Source: an uncultured Christensenellaceae bacterium (GTDB lineage Bacteria; Bacillota; Clostridia; Christensenellales; Borkfalkiaceae). Taken from it: 64,000 nt of DNA. A model generated the notes under the pieces. That model searched no databases. It saw only the letters and a program-made list of their open reading frames with translations, and was not told the DNA's origin. Numbering within the stretch: position 1 is the first letter of the stretch; the number at the start of each line of letters is the position of its first letter. Positions 24,884 to 33,982 of the stretch are shown in pieces. The stretch is from positions 62,001 through 126,000 of the forward strand of contig CAJUIR010000002.1 in assembly GCA_910586655.1 (NCBI GenBank), read 5' to 3'. The translations under genes and the position numbers were made by a program.

Positions 24884-25084
24884 ATGGAAAAGATGTTTTG
24901 TCTTGGATTGGTATTCGGCGCTGTCGGAGGCGCGCTCATTGTTGCGAACAGTTACAAAGCGCGTTCGCTCGTAAAAAAGAGTCAGGCGGAAGTCATGGAG
25001 AGAGTAAACGAAATGATGGACGAAAAACTCGCACAGGATAGCGGCGAAAATATCATGGGAAAGAAACAGAAAAAGTCATCTTAA
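24884..25084 (+). CDS. Small single-pass membrane protein
   Basis: A 66-residue protein. A hydrophobic N-terminal segment (LGLVFGAVGGALIVANSY, about residues 7-24) is followed by a charged helix and a Lys-rich tail. The shape resembles YtxH-type small membrane proteins, but I cannot assign a family. CCGGAGGG lies 7 bp before the ATG, and the gene sits 57 bp after the Myb-like gene, probably in the same transcript. It is followed by a strong terminator. Confidence 0.65.
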   Translation: MEKMFCLGLVFGAVGGALIVANSYKARSLVKKSQAEVMERVNEMMDEKLAQDSGENIMGKKQKKSS

Positions 25085-25091
25085 CATGCGG

Positions 25092-25121
25092 CGCGGCGGT
25101 TTTGACCGCCGCGTTGTTTTT
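25092..25121 (+). terminator. Terminator after the small membrane protein gene
   Basis: A 9-bp GC stem (CGCGGCGGT with ACCGCCGCG), a 4-nt loop and a T-rich tail. Confidence 0.88.
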
Positions 25122-25143
25122 ATGGAAATACACTTTGTATCAG

Positions 25144-25172
25144 TAGACAAGAAACCTCGTTTATGGTATAAT
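25144..25172 (+). promoter_or_regulatory. Promoter of the InlB-repeat lipoprotein gene
   Basis: TAGACA (25144-25149), a 17-bp spacer and TATAAT (25167-25172) with an extended TGg. It probably also drives ruvX. Confidence 0.8.
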
Positions 25173-25216
25173 AACAATTACATTTATTTGCTTTTTTAAG
25201 TTGGAGGAGCAATCGT

Positions 25217-26059
25217 ATGAAGAAAAAAATGTTGGCGGCCGTGTTTTCCGCATTGCTGATCTTTACGATGTCGGTATCCCTTTTTGCCTGCGGCGGGAAC
25301 GGGAATGAAGATAACGGAGACAACGAAAAGCCCGCGACTTATTCCGTTACATATCAAAAGAGCGAAGCAGGCGAGGTCGGCACGCTTCCCACGGATGAAA
25401 CCAAGTATCAGGCGGGCGCTAAAGTAACGCTGAAAAGTCCGATGCTGGCGCTGGAAGGTTACATCTTTATGGGCTGGAACGACGGAACGGATACCTATCT
25501 TCCTTCTCAGGAATATACGATGCCTGCAAAAGACGTTACGTTCACTGCAGTTTGGTCGGAATCTTATTTGATGCTCTATCTTGCAAAACCTTCCGACCGC
25601 GTAGGGGTAAATTACTATTTGACCGAGGGTCAGCAACATACGATCATCGAAAAGCCCGCTTCTTTTCAGGACGAAAATAACCGTGAATTCGTGGGTTGGA
25701 CGTTGAGAGACGAAGAAGTATTTTTTGAACCCGGTCAGACGTTTACGATGCCTGCAAAATTTGTGATCTTCGTTGCCAAATGGAAGGCGACTTCGATCGA
25801 CGTCGTTTATTACGATGACACGACGGCGGAATCCGAAGTATACGCCAAGCAGAATTATGGGTTTGACGATTCCGTCGTACTTCCCGAACCGCCGCAGAAA
25901 AAAGGATTTACGTTCGGCGGATGGGGGACTTATTTGTCAACCGAGGCAAATTTTACATCGGACTACGTATTTACACAATCGGACAAAGAAGCGGGCAAAA
26001 TCGAAGTGTTCGCCCTCTGGATCCCGAACGATGACGGAGACGAAGAAACGCCGGCATGA
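25217..26059 (+). CDS. Lipoprotein with Listeria-Bacteroides InlB B-type repeats
   Basis: A 280-residue secreted protein. A lipobox (LFACGG, Cys 24) follows a signal sequence, then a short acidic linker. Three InlB B/Flg_new-like units follow, with the usual YTMPAKDVTFTAVW and FTMPAKFVIFVAKW endings near residues 100 and 180 and a third ending in IEVFALW. Such repeats occur in surface proteins of Firmicutes and may act as stalks or adhesion spacers. Its stop codon overlaps the ruvX ATG, an unusual pairing of a surface lipoprotein with a nucleic-acid enzyme. Confidence 0.85.
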   Translation: MKKKMLAAVFSALLIFTMSVSLFACGGNGNEDNGDNEKPATYSVTYQKSEAGEVGTLPTDETKYQAGAKVTLKSPMLALEGYIFMGWNDGTDTYLPSQEYTMPAKDVTFTAVWSESYLMLYLAKPSDRVGVNYYLTEGQQHTIIEKPASFQDENNREFVGWTLRDEEVFFEPGQTFTMPAKFVIFVAKWKATSIDVVYYDDTTAESEVYAKQNYGFDDSVVLPEPPQKKGFTFGGWGTYLSTEANFTSDYVFTQSDKEAGKIEVFALWIPNDDGDEETPA

Positions 26060-26817
26060 ACAGACAGATCGTTGCGTTTGATATCGGCGATAAACGGATC
26101 GGTGTCGCGCACAGCGATCCGTTCGGGGAATACGCCGTTCCGAGCGATACCTACTTCCGCACAGGTTCTTTTCCCGAAGACGTGCGCGCGGTCGCGGAGA
26201 TCGCAAAGTTATGGGGCGCTCAGTTGATCGTATGCGGTCTGCCTCTGAACGCGGACGGAACGGAGAGCGTGCAAACGGCGAAGACGCGGAAGTTTATCGC
26301 GGCGCTTGCCGAGGAGACGGATGTGCCAGTTTGTTGCGAAGACGAACGGTTTTCCACGCGTGCTGCGCGGGAAGATCTGATTGCGATGGGGATCAGCGTA
26401 AAAAAAGACAAACGCAAGAAAAGTATCGATTCCTTGGCAGCGGCTTATATTTTGGAAAGTTATTTGAGCAATCACAAAAAAGGAGACAGTAAAATGAAAG
26501 AAGAACAAAACAATTACGAAGAAGACGAAAACGTAGTGGAACTCATCGACGAAGAAGGGAATACCATTCCGTATGAACATCTGATGACTTTCGAGTACAA
26601 AGACGAATGGTACGTTGCGCTTGCTCCGGTTGCAGAAGAAATCGAAGAAAACGAAAACGAGGATGAAGAGGAAGAAGATATCTTTATCTATCATATCGTC
26701 GGAGAAGAGGACAACGAAACTTTGGAAGTGATCGAAGACGAAGCATTGCTCGACGAAGTGTTCGAAGAATTTTGCAGACAGTACGACGACGTTGACGAAG
26801 ACGAAGACGCGGAATAA
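26056..26817 (+). CDS. ruvX: RuvX/YqgF nuclease fused in frame to a DUF1292 domain
   Basis: 253 residues. Residues 1-140 are a complete YqgF (RuvX) RNase-H-fold domain: AFDIGDKRIGVAHSD, LIVCGLPLNADGTES, EDERFST and the final KSIDSLAAAYILESYL, so the family's Asp/Glu residues are kept. Family members act in 16S rRNA 5' maturation. Residues 147-253 are an acidic DUF1292 (YrzB-like) domain. In Firmicutes these are normally separate neighbouring genes. Here no stop lies between them, yet AAGGAG (26480-26485) and an in-frame ATG at 26494 remain, so a free 107-residue DUF1292 protein may also be made. The start overlaps the upstream lipoprotein stop. Confidence 0.85.
   Translation: MNRQIVAFDIGDKRIGVAHSDPFGEYAVPSDTYFRTGSFPEDVRAVAEIAKLWGAQLIVCGLPLNADGTESVQTAKTRKFIAALAEETDVPVCCEDERFSTRAAREDLIAMGISVKKDKRKKSIDSLAAAYILESYLSNHKKGDSKMKEEQNNYEEDENVVELIDEEGNTIPYEHLMTFEYKDEWYVALAPVAEEIEENENEDEEEEDIFIYHIVGEEDNETLEVIEDEALLDEVFEEFCRQYDDVDEDEDAE
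26480..26496 (+). promoter_or_regulatory. Internal ribosome binding site and in-frame ATG for DUF1292
   Basis: AAGGAG (26480-26485) lies 8 bp before an in-frame ATG (26494-26496), at the domain boundary of the ruvX-DUF1292 frame. This is better placed than the site of the full-length start at 26056, which has no Shine-Dalgarno sequence. Confidence 0.7.
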
Positions 26818-26852
26818 AGTTTCGTTTTAGGCGGTCGTTGCGGAGGGGTCGT

Positions 26853-28514
26853 ATGAAATACCGCAAACAATTTATTTTACCGCAGGAACGCTGTATGGAC
26901 TGGGCGGAGAAAGACATGGTGGAGCGCGCGCCGATATGGTGCAGCGTTGATTTGCGCGACGGAAATCAAGCGCTTGTCAAACCCATGGATAAAGCCGCAA
27001 AACTCGATTTTTTCAAACTGCTTGTAAAAATCGGTTTCAAAGAAATCGAAGTCGGGTTTCCTGCCGCAAGCGATACGGAGTACGAGTTTGTCCGAACGCT
27101 CATCGAAGAACATCTGATTCCAGACGACGTGACAGTTCAGGTACTGACCCAAGCAAGGGAACATATTATCAAAAAGACGTTCGAGGCGATCAAGGGCGCG
27201 AAGAACGTGATCGTTCACGTATACAACTCTACGTCCGTTGCACAGCGCGAACAGGTATTTCGGAAATCCAAAGAGGAGATCAAACGGATCGCGGTAGACG
27301 GCGCAAAACTTCTGGAACGCCTCACAAAAGAGGCGGGAGCAAATTACCGTTTCGAATATTCTCCCGAAAGTTTTACGGGTACGGAACCGGAATACGCGCT
27401 GGAAGTCGTAAACGCGGTGTTGGACGTCTGGCAGCCTGCAAAAGACCGTAAAGCGATCGTCAATCTTCCGGCTACGGTCGAAAACGCTATGCCGCACGTC
27501 TATGCGCAGCAGGTGGAATATATCCATAAACACTTGAAGTACCGCGAAAACGTCGTGCTTTCCATTCATCCCCACAACGACAGGGGGACGGGAATCGGAA
27601 CGGCGGAATTCGGATTGCTCGCAGGCGCAGACAGAGTAGAAGGAACGCTGTTCGGCAACGGCGAACGTACGGGAAATTGCGACGTGGTCGCGCTTGCGAT
27701 GAACATGCTTTCGCAAGGGATCGATCCGCACTTACATTTTTCCGATCTGCCGCGCACCGCCGCGCTCTATACGCGGTATACGGGCATGAGCATATCTCCC
27801 CGTCAGCCTTACGCGGGCGAATTGGTGTTTGCGGCGTTTTCGGGTTCGCATCAGGACGCCATCGCCAAGGGAATGCGCTATCGGGAGGAGAACCGATCGG
27901 AAGAATGGTCGGTTCCCTATCTGCCCATCGATCCGAGCGACGTCGGCAGAGTATACGATTCCGACGTGATTCGGATCAATTCGCAGTCGGGAAAGGGCGG
28001 CGTGGGATATGTTCTGGAACAGGCTTACGGAATCAAACTTCCCGCGAAGATGAAAGAAGACGTCAGTTACCGCGTCAAGCGCGTTTCGGACGAGGGACGC
28101 AGGGAATTAAAAGCGTCGGAAATTTTCGAACTGTTCGTGAGCGGTTATCTCGATTCGCGCGATATATTCGACGTGACCGAGGCGCATTACCGTCAGGAAG
28201 ACGGCATTACGGCAGTTGTGAGCCTGATCGAAAGCGGATCGGCGCATTCTGTCACTGCGACGGGCAACGGCAGATTGGACGCTGTGTCAAACGCATTGAA
28301 GGCTCATTTCGGGATCAACTATCTCCTGACCGAATACGAGCAACATGCGTTGAGTGCGGGATCGTTCGCGCAGGCGATCTCTTATGTTGCAATCGAAAAA
28401 GACGGCAAAACTTACTGGGGCGCGGGAGAAAATTCCGATATTATCCGTGCTTCGGTGTGCGCGTTGGTATCGGCGGTCAATAATTTGCTTTCGGAAACAG
28501 AACGAAATCATTGA
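26853..28514 (+). CDS. leuA: 2-isopropylmalate synthase, long (LeuA2) type
   Basis: A 553-residue first enzyme of leucine synthesis (2-oxoisovalerate plus acetyl-CoA). The metal motif WCSVDLRDGNQAL is near residue 29, SIHPHNDRGTG near 236 and GNGERTGNCDVV near 269; the C-terminal LeuA dimer/regulatory domain (about 420-550) is present. Length and the DLRDGNQ form match the actinobacterial/fungal-like LeuA2. The start at 26853 has GGAGGGG 6 bp upstream; TTG 26838 lies before that site. It is separated from the other leu genes, which are on the minus strand 4-8 kb away. The 35-bp leader gap leaves no room for a T-box. Confidence 0.95.
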   Translation: MKYRKQFILPQERCMDWAEKDMVERAPIWCSVDLRDGNQALVKPMDKAAKLDFFKLLVKIGFKEIEVGFPAASDTEYEFVRTLIEEHLIPDDVTVQVLTQAREHIIKKTFEAIKGAKNVIVHVYNSTSVAQREQVFRKSKEEIKRIAVDGAKLLERLTKEAGANYRFEYSPESFTGTEPEYALEVVNAVLDVWQPAKDRKAIVNLPATVENAMPHVYAQQVEYIHKHLKYRENVVLSIHPHNDRGTGIGTAEFGLLAGADRVEGTLFGNGERTGNCDVVALAMNMLSQGIDPHLHFSDLPRTAALYTRYTGMSISPRQPYAGELVFAAFSGSHQDAIAKGMRYREENRSEEWSVPYLPIDPSDVGRVYDSDVIRINSQSGKGGVGYVLEQAYGIKLPAKMKEDVSYRVKRVSDEGRRELKASEIFELFVSGYLDSRDIFDVTEAHYRQEDGITAVVSLIESGSAHSVTATGNGRLDAVSNALKAHFGINYLLTEYEQHALSAGSFAQAISYVAIEKDGKTYWGAGENSDIIRASVCALVSAVNNLLSETERNH

Positions 28515-28539
28515 CTGAAAGACGCCACCGTGATATAAT
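28511..28539 (+). promoter_or_regulatory. pdxST promoter
   Basis: TTGACT (28511-28516), a 17-bp spacer and TATAAT (28534-28539) with an extended TGa. The -35 overlaps the leuA stop codon. Confidence 0.85.
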
Positions 28540-28572
28540 CAATTTCAAAACGAGAAAAACGAGGTAAAAATT

Positions 28573-29448
28573 ATGGCGAACGAACGCTTGGAACTCAATA
28601 AAAATTTGGCTCAGATGTTAAAGGGCGGCGTCATTATGGACGTCACCACGCCCGAACAGGCAAAAATTGCGGAAGCGGCAGGGGCTTGCGCGGTAATGGC
28701 TTTGGAGCGCATCCCCGCAGATATCCGCGCGGCGGGCGGCGTTTCGCGTATGTCCGATCCGAAAATGATCAAAGGGATCCAGAATGCCGTTTCCATTCCC
28801 GTCATGGCGAAGTGCCGTATCGGACACGTTGCCGAGGCGCAGATCTTACAGGCGATCGAGATCGACTATATCGACGAGAGCGAAGTTCTTTCGCCTGCCG
28901 ACGACGTCTATCATATCGACAAAAATAAATTCGACGTGCCTTTCGTCTGCGGCGCGAGAGATTTAGGCGAAGCGCTTCGCAGAATTGCGGAGGGCGCTTC
29001 GATGATCCGAACCAAGGGCGAACCGGGGACGGGCGACGTGGTGCAGGCGGTGCGTCATATGCGCATGATGATGAGCGAGATCCGCAAAATCGTTTCGATG
29101 TCGCAGGATGAACTGTATGAAGAAGCCAAGACGTTGCGCGTGCCTTACGAATCGGTACAGTACGTTCACGAACACGGAAAACTGCCCGTCGTGAACTTTG
29201 CGGCAGGCGGAGTTGCGACTCCTGCGGATGCGGCACTGATGATGCAACTCGGCGCGGAGGGCGTATTCGTCGGAAGCGGTATTTTCAAATCCGGCAATCC
29301 CGAAAAACGCGCGCGTGCGATCGTGCAGGCGGTCACGAACTACAATAATCCCAAAATTCTTGCCGAACTTTCCGAAGATCTCGGAGAAGCAATGGTGGGG
29401 ATCAACGAACAGGAAATTGCGCTTTTAATGGCGGAACGCGGAAAATAA
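28573..29448 (+). CDS. pdxS: Pyridoxal 5'-phosphate synthase subunit PdxS
   Basis: A 291-residue PLP synthase lyase that joins ribose 5-phosphate, glyceraldehyde 3-phosphate and ammonia. The conserved [18 protein letters not shown] start, VMAKCRIGH (active-site Lys about residue 79), [11 protein letters not shown] and the [13 protein letters not shown] phosphate loop are all present. The length is exact. It forms a complex of 12 with PdxT, encoded 58 bp downstream. Confidence 0.98.
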   Translation: MANERLELNKNLAQMLKGGVIMDVTTPEQAKIAEAAGACAVMALERIPADIRAAGGVSRMSDPKMIKGIQNAVSIPVMAKCRIGHVAEAQILQAIEIDYIDESEVLSPADDVYHIDKNKFDVPFVCGARDLGEALRRIAEGASMIRTKGEPGTGDVVQAVRHMRMMMSEIRKIVSMSQDELYEEAKTLRVPYESVQYVHEHGKLPVVNFAAGGVATPADAALMMQLGAEGVFVGSGIFKSGNPEKRARAIVQAVTNYNNPKILAELSEDLGEAMVGINEQEIALLMAERGK

Positions 29449-29506
29449 TTCCTGATTTTTGGAATCGGTTCAGAATTTTTAAACGAGGAAAGTAAATTTC
29501 ACAGAT

Positions 29507-30076
29507 ATGAAAATCGGAATTTTCGCTTTGCAAGGGGCGTTTCTCGAACACAGACAATCGCTTGAAAAACTCGGCGCGGAAACGATTGAGATCCGACGCC
29601 GAGCACATTTTTCAGACGGTTTGGACGGGATCGTTCTCCCCGGGGGAGAGTCGACCGTACAGGGAAAATTTCTCCGTGAGGAAGGTCTTTTAAATCCCGT
29701 AAAGCAAGCCGTTGAAGGGGGGCTTCCCGTCTTCGGTACGTGCGCGGGGCTGATCCTTCTTGCCAAAGAACTGACGAACGATCGGAACGTCTATTTGGGA
29801 ACGATGGACGTTACGGTAAAACGGAATGCTTACGGCAGACAACTCGGATCCTTTCGCGCGGACGTGGAGTTGAAGCCGGTCGGTCTTTTTCCGGCTGTAT
29901 TCATCCGCGCTCCTTATATCGAAAAAGCGGGAACAAACGTAGACGTGCTTGCGGAACAAGACGGGAAAATCGTTGCGGCGCGGCAGGATAATATGTTTGT
30001 GACGGCGTTTCATCCCGAACTGACGGAAGATCTTCGGGCGCATGCTTATTTTCTCGACATGGTGAGAGGAAAATGA
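29507..30076 (+). CDS. pdxT: Pyridoxal 5'-phosphate synthase glutaminase subunit PdxT
   Basis: A 189-residue class I glutamine amidotransferase feeding ammonia to PdxS. LQGAFLEH is near residue 7, PGGESTV near 46, the nucleophile Cys in FGTCAGLILLA near 78 and the His-Glu pair in AFHPELTED near 168. The last 4 bp overlap queH, so the two are coupled. Confidence 0.97.
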   Translation: MKIGIFALQGAFLEHRQSLEKLGAETIEIRRRAHFSDGLDGIVLPGGESTVQGKFLREEGLLNPVKQAVEGGLPVFGTCAGLILLAKELTNDRNVYLGTMDVTVKRNAYGRQLGSFRADVELKPVGLFPAVFIRAPYIEKAGTNVDVLAEQDGKIVAARQDNMFVTAFHPELTEDLRAHAYFLDMVRGK

Positions 30077-30663
30077 ACCGAATCAATTTCGATAAATCGA
30101 TGCAAGAAGAATTCACACACGCTCAAGGCAGACTGTTACTGCACAGTTGCTGCGCACCGTGTTCATCCTATTGCTTACAGGAAACGGCGGCGGTATTTTC
30201 CGTAACCGTTTTTTATTATAATCCCAACATCGACAGCCGCGGGGAATACGAAAAACGAAAAGCCGAACAGATCCGTTTTTTAACGGAAACGGGATTAGGG
30301 GATTTTCTTGATTGCGATTATCTGCCCGAGGAATTCGAAGCGGCGGCTTCGGGGTTGGAAGACGAACCGGAAGGGGGGAAACGCTGTGCGAAATGTTTCC
30401 GTTTACGGCTGGAAAAAACCGCGCGGCAGGCAAAAGAGGGCGGCTACGATTATTTTGCGACAACGCTGACGTTATCGCCTTTGAAAAATGCCGATCTAAT
30501 CAATCAAATCGGTTATTCGCTCGAACGGGAATACGGCGTCAAATACCTGCCTTCCGATTTTAAAAAACGCGGCGGCTATCTGAAATCTATCGAACTCTCG
30601 AAAAAACATTCGTTATACCGTCAGAACTACTGCGGATGTAAATATTCCAAAAAATCCGACTGA
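30073..30663 (+). CDS. queH: Epoxyqueuosine reductase QueH
   Basis: A 196-residue QueH (former DUF208) enzyme for the last step of tRNA queuosine synthesis. It has HSCCAPCSSYCLQ near residue 24, FYYNPNIDSRGEYEKRK near 49, the ERCAKCFRLRLEKTA-like region GGKRCAKCFRLRLEKTA near 100, and the final YCGCKYS. These cysteines bind an iron-sulfur cluster. queA and tgt of the same pathway lie at 43.2-45.6 kb. The start overlaps pdxT. Confidence 0.93.
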   Translation: MNRINFDKSMQEEFTHAQGRLLLHSCCAPCSSYCLQETAAVFSVTVFYYNPNIDSRGEYEKRKAEQIRFLTETGLGDFLDCDYLPEEFEAAASGLEDEPEGGKRCAKCFRLRLEKTARQAKEGGYDYFATTLTLSPLKNADLINQIGYSLEREYGVKYLPSDFKKRGGYLKSIELSKKHSLYRQNYCGCKYSKKSD

Positions 30664-30680
30664 TCAGAGTCGGGTTTTTA
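30654..30680 (+). terminator. Terminator overlapping the queH stop codon
   Basis: The stem CCGACT with AGTCGG (loop GATCAG) runs into GTTTTTATTTTA. The stop codon TGA lies in the loop. Confidence 0.75.
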
Positions 30681-31541
30681 TTTTACTTCCGTTCCGCTCA
30701 AATAACTTTTATGAAATACCGACCGTTCCAGCGCATTTCCTTTAAAAAACAGATTGCATAGGGTAATACTTTCCGACACGGCAAGAGAAAACAATTCGTC
30801 GGCGTTTCTGCCTTTTTGTTGGGAGAGATCGAAAAATTCTTCGCTTTCGATCGACGTGCAGTCAACCGTCTCGCGCGGATATAAGCAAGATAATTTCGGA
30901 CTTATGCGGAACAGCCGTTCGGCGCGTTGCCAAAACTTTGCATGAGAAACGCGATGGAAAAAACGCAGATAGAACAAAAACCGTTTAATCCCTCTGTCAA
31001 ATGTGTGTTTTTTGAGAGGAAGACGTTTTAACGAAAATGAAAGATCTCGGTACAGTCGGTATAACACGCCTTCGCGGTTGATTTTTTTAGCGGAAATAGG
31101 GAAATCCCAACCGACCGTATTTTTCCCTTCGAGGCGTGCGAAATAGGTATCCCAATCGGTTTCGATCTGTTGGTGCATCATTCCTCGGCTTCCGTGCGCT
31201 TTCAGATAGGCGTAGATGTACGGATGAAAGGTGATATCGCCGCCGTAGTGGCAGAGGAAACCTGCTGCATACGCCGTCAGTTGTTCCAGTTCCGTTTGAT
31301 CTATGATGCGACTGAGATATTCGCGGAAGAAAGAAAATACCAGAATCACGTCGTATCGATGCAAGTACCGTCCCAGATTCCATTCTTTTTTTGAGAGCGG
31401 CTTGATAAAAAAGAGCGCGTCGGGACCCTGCGCGCCCAGAAAAAAATAATCCGTATGTTTTTCGGCGGCTTCCTTTATTTTCGGCGGAAAGCCGCTTTTT
31501 GCTTTTTCTGCGATCAGTTGATGTGTAATACAGGACGGCAT
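30678..31541 (-). CDS. Zinc-dependent phospholipase C-like protein
   Basis: A 287-residue protein beginning MPSCITHQLIAEKA, with HTDYFFLGAQGPD near residue 29 and GFLCHYGGDITFHPYIYAY near 93. The spaced His/Asp residues are the metal ligands of the zinc-dependent PLC (S1/P1-like) family common in Clostridia. No signal peptide is obvious, so it may be cytosolic. The start at 31541 fits the family; a GTG at 31601 would add 20 residues with no ribosome site. It lies 33 bp after yggS end, possibly in the ilv/leu transcript. Confidence 0.8.
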   Translation of the reverse strand: MPSCITHQLIAEKAKSGFPPKIKEAAEKHTDYFFLGAQGPDALFFIKPLSKKEWNLGRYLHRYDVILVFSFFREYLSRIIDQTELEQLTAYAAGFLCHYGGDITFHPYIYAYLKAHGSRGMMHQQIETDWDTYFARLEGKNTVGWDFPISAKKINREGVLYRLYRDLSFSLKRLPLKKHTFDRGIKRFLFYLRFFHRVSHAKFWQRAERLFRISPKLSCLYPRETVDCTSIESEEFFDLSQQKGRNADELFSLAVSESITLCNLFFKGNALERSVFHKSYLSGTEVK

Positions 31542-31634
31542 CGTATTTACAGTATTCCCTATTTCAATAAAAAAAACGGCGTTCGGCTGATAACCGCACA
31601 CCGTATAAACGAACTTAAGTAATTTTTATTTTCA

Positions 31635-32306
31635 TTAAATCTGTTTGTAATCTCTTTGTCCGAAAATTGCCGTGCCGAGGCGAATCATATTCGCGCCGCC
31701 TTTTAAACACAGTTGCCAGTCGCTGCTCATGCCCATGGAGAGATAGCAAATCATATGATCTTCCGCTTTCGCTTTGTCGTAGAGCGCGCGCATTTGCCTG
31801 CTCAGTTCCGCGAGATATGTTTGGTCTTGGGAGAGAGGAAGCATCGCCATAAATCCTTTTACGCGCAAGCCTTCGGTGTTTTTCAGCCGCTGATAAACTT
31901 CAAAGCCGTTTTCGAGGGGATAGCCGCCTTTGCTTTCCTCGCAGCCGATATTGATTTGTATGAGAATATCGGAAACGGTCTCTGCTTGGATCGATCGTTT
32001 TGCAATTTCCCGTGCGAGTTCGTCGCGGTCTACGGAGTGGTATAAATAGGTTTTCCCGATCAGATATTTTACTTTGTTGGTCTGTAAATGTCCGATAAAG
32101 TGTCGGTTTCCGCCCTGGACTGCATCAAACTTATCGCGGAATTCCTGCACCTTATTTTCGCCGATATCGGATATACCCGCAGAAATCGCGCGGTTGATTT
32201 CATCTGCCGTGCGCGTTTTGGTAGCAGCCACAAGCGTTATTTTTTCGCCGTAACCGTTTCCGTTTGAAATTTCATTTAACAGCGCCTGTACGTTTTGTTC
32301 TATCAT
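31635..32306 (-). CDS. yggS: PLP-homeostasis protein YggS/PLPBP
   Basis: A 223-residue YggS-family protein that binds pyridoxal phosphate without known catalysis. The PLP Lys is in [13 protein letters not shown] near residue 29; [26 protein letters not shown] and the final [11 protein letters not shown] are present. Its start overlaps the leuB stop by 4 bp. A PLP-balance protein in a BCAA operon is fitting because branched-chain aminotransferases and other PLP enzymes draw on the same pool. Confidence 0.95.
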   Translation of the reverse strand: MIEQNVQALLNEISNGNGYGEKITLVAATKTRTADEINRAISAGISDIGENKVQEFRDKFDAVQGGNRHFIGHLQTNKVKYLIGKTYLYHSVDRDELAREIAKRSIQAETVSDILIQINIGCEESKGGYPLENGFEVYQRLKNTEGLRVKGFMAMLPLSQDQTYLAELSRQMRALYDKAKAEDHMICYLSMGMSSDWQLCLKGGANMIRLGTAIFGQRDYKQI

Positions 32307-33376
32307 ATCCGCTCCGAAATCAGTTGCGCCATTTCACGGCAGCCGACCTTTTTGATTCCCCCGTCGAGATCCGCCGTGCGGTATCCTTCTTCCAGTACGC
32401 GCTCCACAGCGTGTTCGATCGCGTTCGATTCTTCCGTCAGCCCGAATGAGTCGCGCAGCATCATAGCGCAGGACAGTACGGTGGCAATGGGATTGGCTGT
32501 GTCCGTTCCGGCAATATCGGGCGCCGAGCCGTGAATCGGTTCGTATAGTCCGCAAGACGAATCGCCCAAGGAGGAGGAAGCAAGCATTCCGATGGAACCT
32601 GTGACCTGCGCCGCCTCGTCCGAAAGAATATCGCCGAACATATTGGAAGTGAGCAAAATATCGAACTGTGCGGGATTTTTTACGATCTGCATGGCGCAGT
32701 TGTCTACAAGCATATCGCATACCGTTACTGCGGGATAGTGCTTTTCCGCATAGGCGTGTACGGTTTTGCGCCAAAGACGCGAACTTTCAAGCACGTTTGC
32801 TTTGTCGACGGAAATCATTTTTTTCGACCGCTTTAACGCAAGTTCGCAGGCAATTTTGGTAATGCGTTCGATTTCGCGCACCGAATACTGCTCGGTATCC
32901 CACGCCGTTTCGCCGTTTGCATCGTCGTAATACGATCCGCGTTTGCCGAAATAGATCCCGCCCGTCAGTTCGCGCACGACAATGATTTCGATTCCCTTTT
33001 TAGCGAGCGGAAGTTTGAGGGGGGATGCGTCCGAAAGCGATTTCCAGAGTTTTGCGGGGCGGATGTTGGAATACAGCCCCATTGCTTTCCGAATGGCGAG
33101 CAAGCCCGATTCGGGGCGTTTCCCGTCGCCTAATCCGTCCCATTTCGGACCGCCCACTGCGCCGAGCAGAACGGAATCGGAGGCAAGACAGCGTTCCACC
33201 GTATGCTTCGGAAGCGGTTCGCCGAACCGATCGATCGCATCGCCGCCGATCGGTAACTGTTCGAACGTAAACGTATGATGATATTTTTTTGCAACGGCGC
33301 AAAGTACTTTGATTGCACCGTCCGTAATTTCAGGACCGATCCCGTCGCCTGCCAGTACTGCAATCTGTTTTTTCAT
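32303..33376 (-). CDS. leuB: 3-isopropylmalate dehydrogenase
   Basis: A 357-residue NAD-dependent decarboxylating dehydrogenase of leucine synthesis. [13 protein letters not shown] is near residue 8, the substrate Arg region [18 protein letters not shown] near 87, [12 protein letters not shown] near 130, [13 protein letters not shown] near 183 and the [12 protein letters not shown] signature near 268. The start at 33376 has TTGGAG 7 bp upstream. The 108 bp between leuD and leuB contain a weak AT hairpin (AAAAAACC/GGTTTTTT at about 33416-33437). Confidence 0.96.
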   Translation of the reverse strand: MKKQIAVLAGDGIGPEITDGAIKVLCAVAKKYHHTFTFEQLPIGGDAIDRFGEPLPKHTVERCLASDSVLLGAVGGPKWDGLGDGKRPESGLLAIRKAMGLYSNIRPAKLWKSLSDASPLKLPLAKKGIEIIVVRELTGGIYFGKRGSYYDDANGETAWDTEQYSVREIERITKIACELALKRSKKMISVDKANVLESSRLWRKTVHAYAEKHYPAVTVCDMLVDNCAMQIVKNPAQFDILLTSNMFGDILSDEAAQVTGSIGMLASSSLGDSSCGLYEPIHGSAPDIAGTDTANPIATVLSCAMMLRDSFGLTEESNAIEHAVERVLEEGYRTADLDGGIKKVGCREMAQLISERI

Positions 33377-33484
33377 GGTTTTTCTCCAATAGCAATCAAA
33401 AGCCGTTCGTGTCTTCAAAAAACCGTTTGGTTTTTTTGAATGATTTGAACTGTCAATTCGTTGAAATGATATTAAAAACGGATC

Positions 33485-33982
33485 TCACTCATGAACGGTC
33501 TGATCGGAAATCGACTTCATCAATCCGCCCGCGTCTATGATTTTCCGGATAAAGGGCGGAAAGGGCTGTGCCTGAAAGCGCGCGCCCGTCGTTTCGTTTA
33601 CGATGATTCCCTTTGCCAAATCGCATGTAACTTCGTCGCCGTCGGAAATGCTCGCAACCGCTTCGGGACATTCGAGAATGGGAAGCCCGATATTGATGGC
33701 GTTGCGGTAAAATATCCGCGCGAACGAGTTGGCGATTACAAGCATGATCCCCGAAGCCTTGATCGCGATGGGTGCGTGTTCGCGGGAAGAACCGCAGCCG
33801 AAATTATCCTGCGCAACGATCACGTCTCCCGCTTTTACTTTTTTTACAAATTCCGAGTCGATATCTTCCATGCAGTGAGCGGCGAGTTCTTCCTCGCTGC
33901 TCGTGTTGAGATAGCGCGCAGGAATGATCACGTCGGTATCGACGTCGTTTCCGTATTTGTGTACTCTGCCTTTCCCGTTCAT
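33485..33982 (-). CDS. leuD: 3-isopropylmalate dehydratase small subunit
   Basis: A 165-residue LeuD of the short clostridial/archaeal type. It has [20 protein letters not shown] near residue 9, the [13 protein letters not shown] substrate loop near 60 and [17 protein letters not shown] near 84. The ATG overlaps the leuC stop codon (ATGA), so the two subunits are translated together. Confidence 0.96.
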   Translation of the reverse strand: MNGKGRVHKYGNDVDTDVIIPARYLNTSSEEELAAHCMEDIDSEFVKKVKAGDVIVAQDNFGCGSSREHAPIAIKASGIMLVIANSFARIFYRNAINIGLPILECPEAVASISDGDEVTCDLAKGIIVNETTGARFQAQPFPPFIRKIIDAGGLMKSISDQTVHE

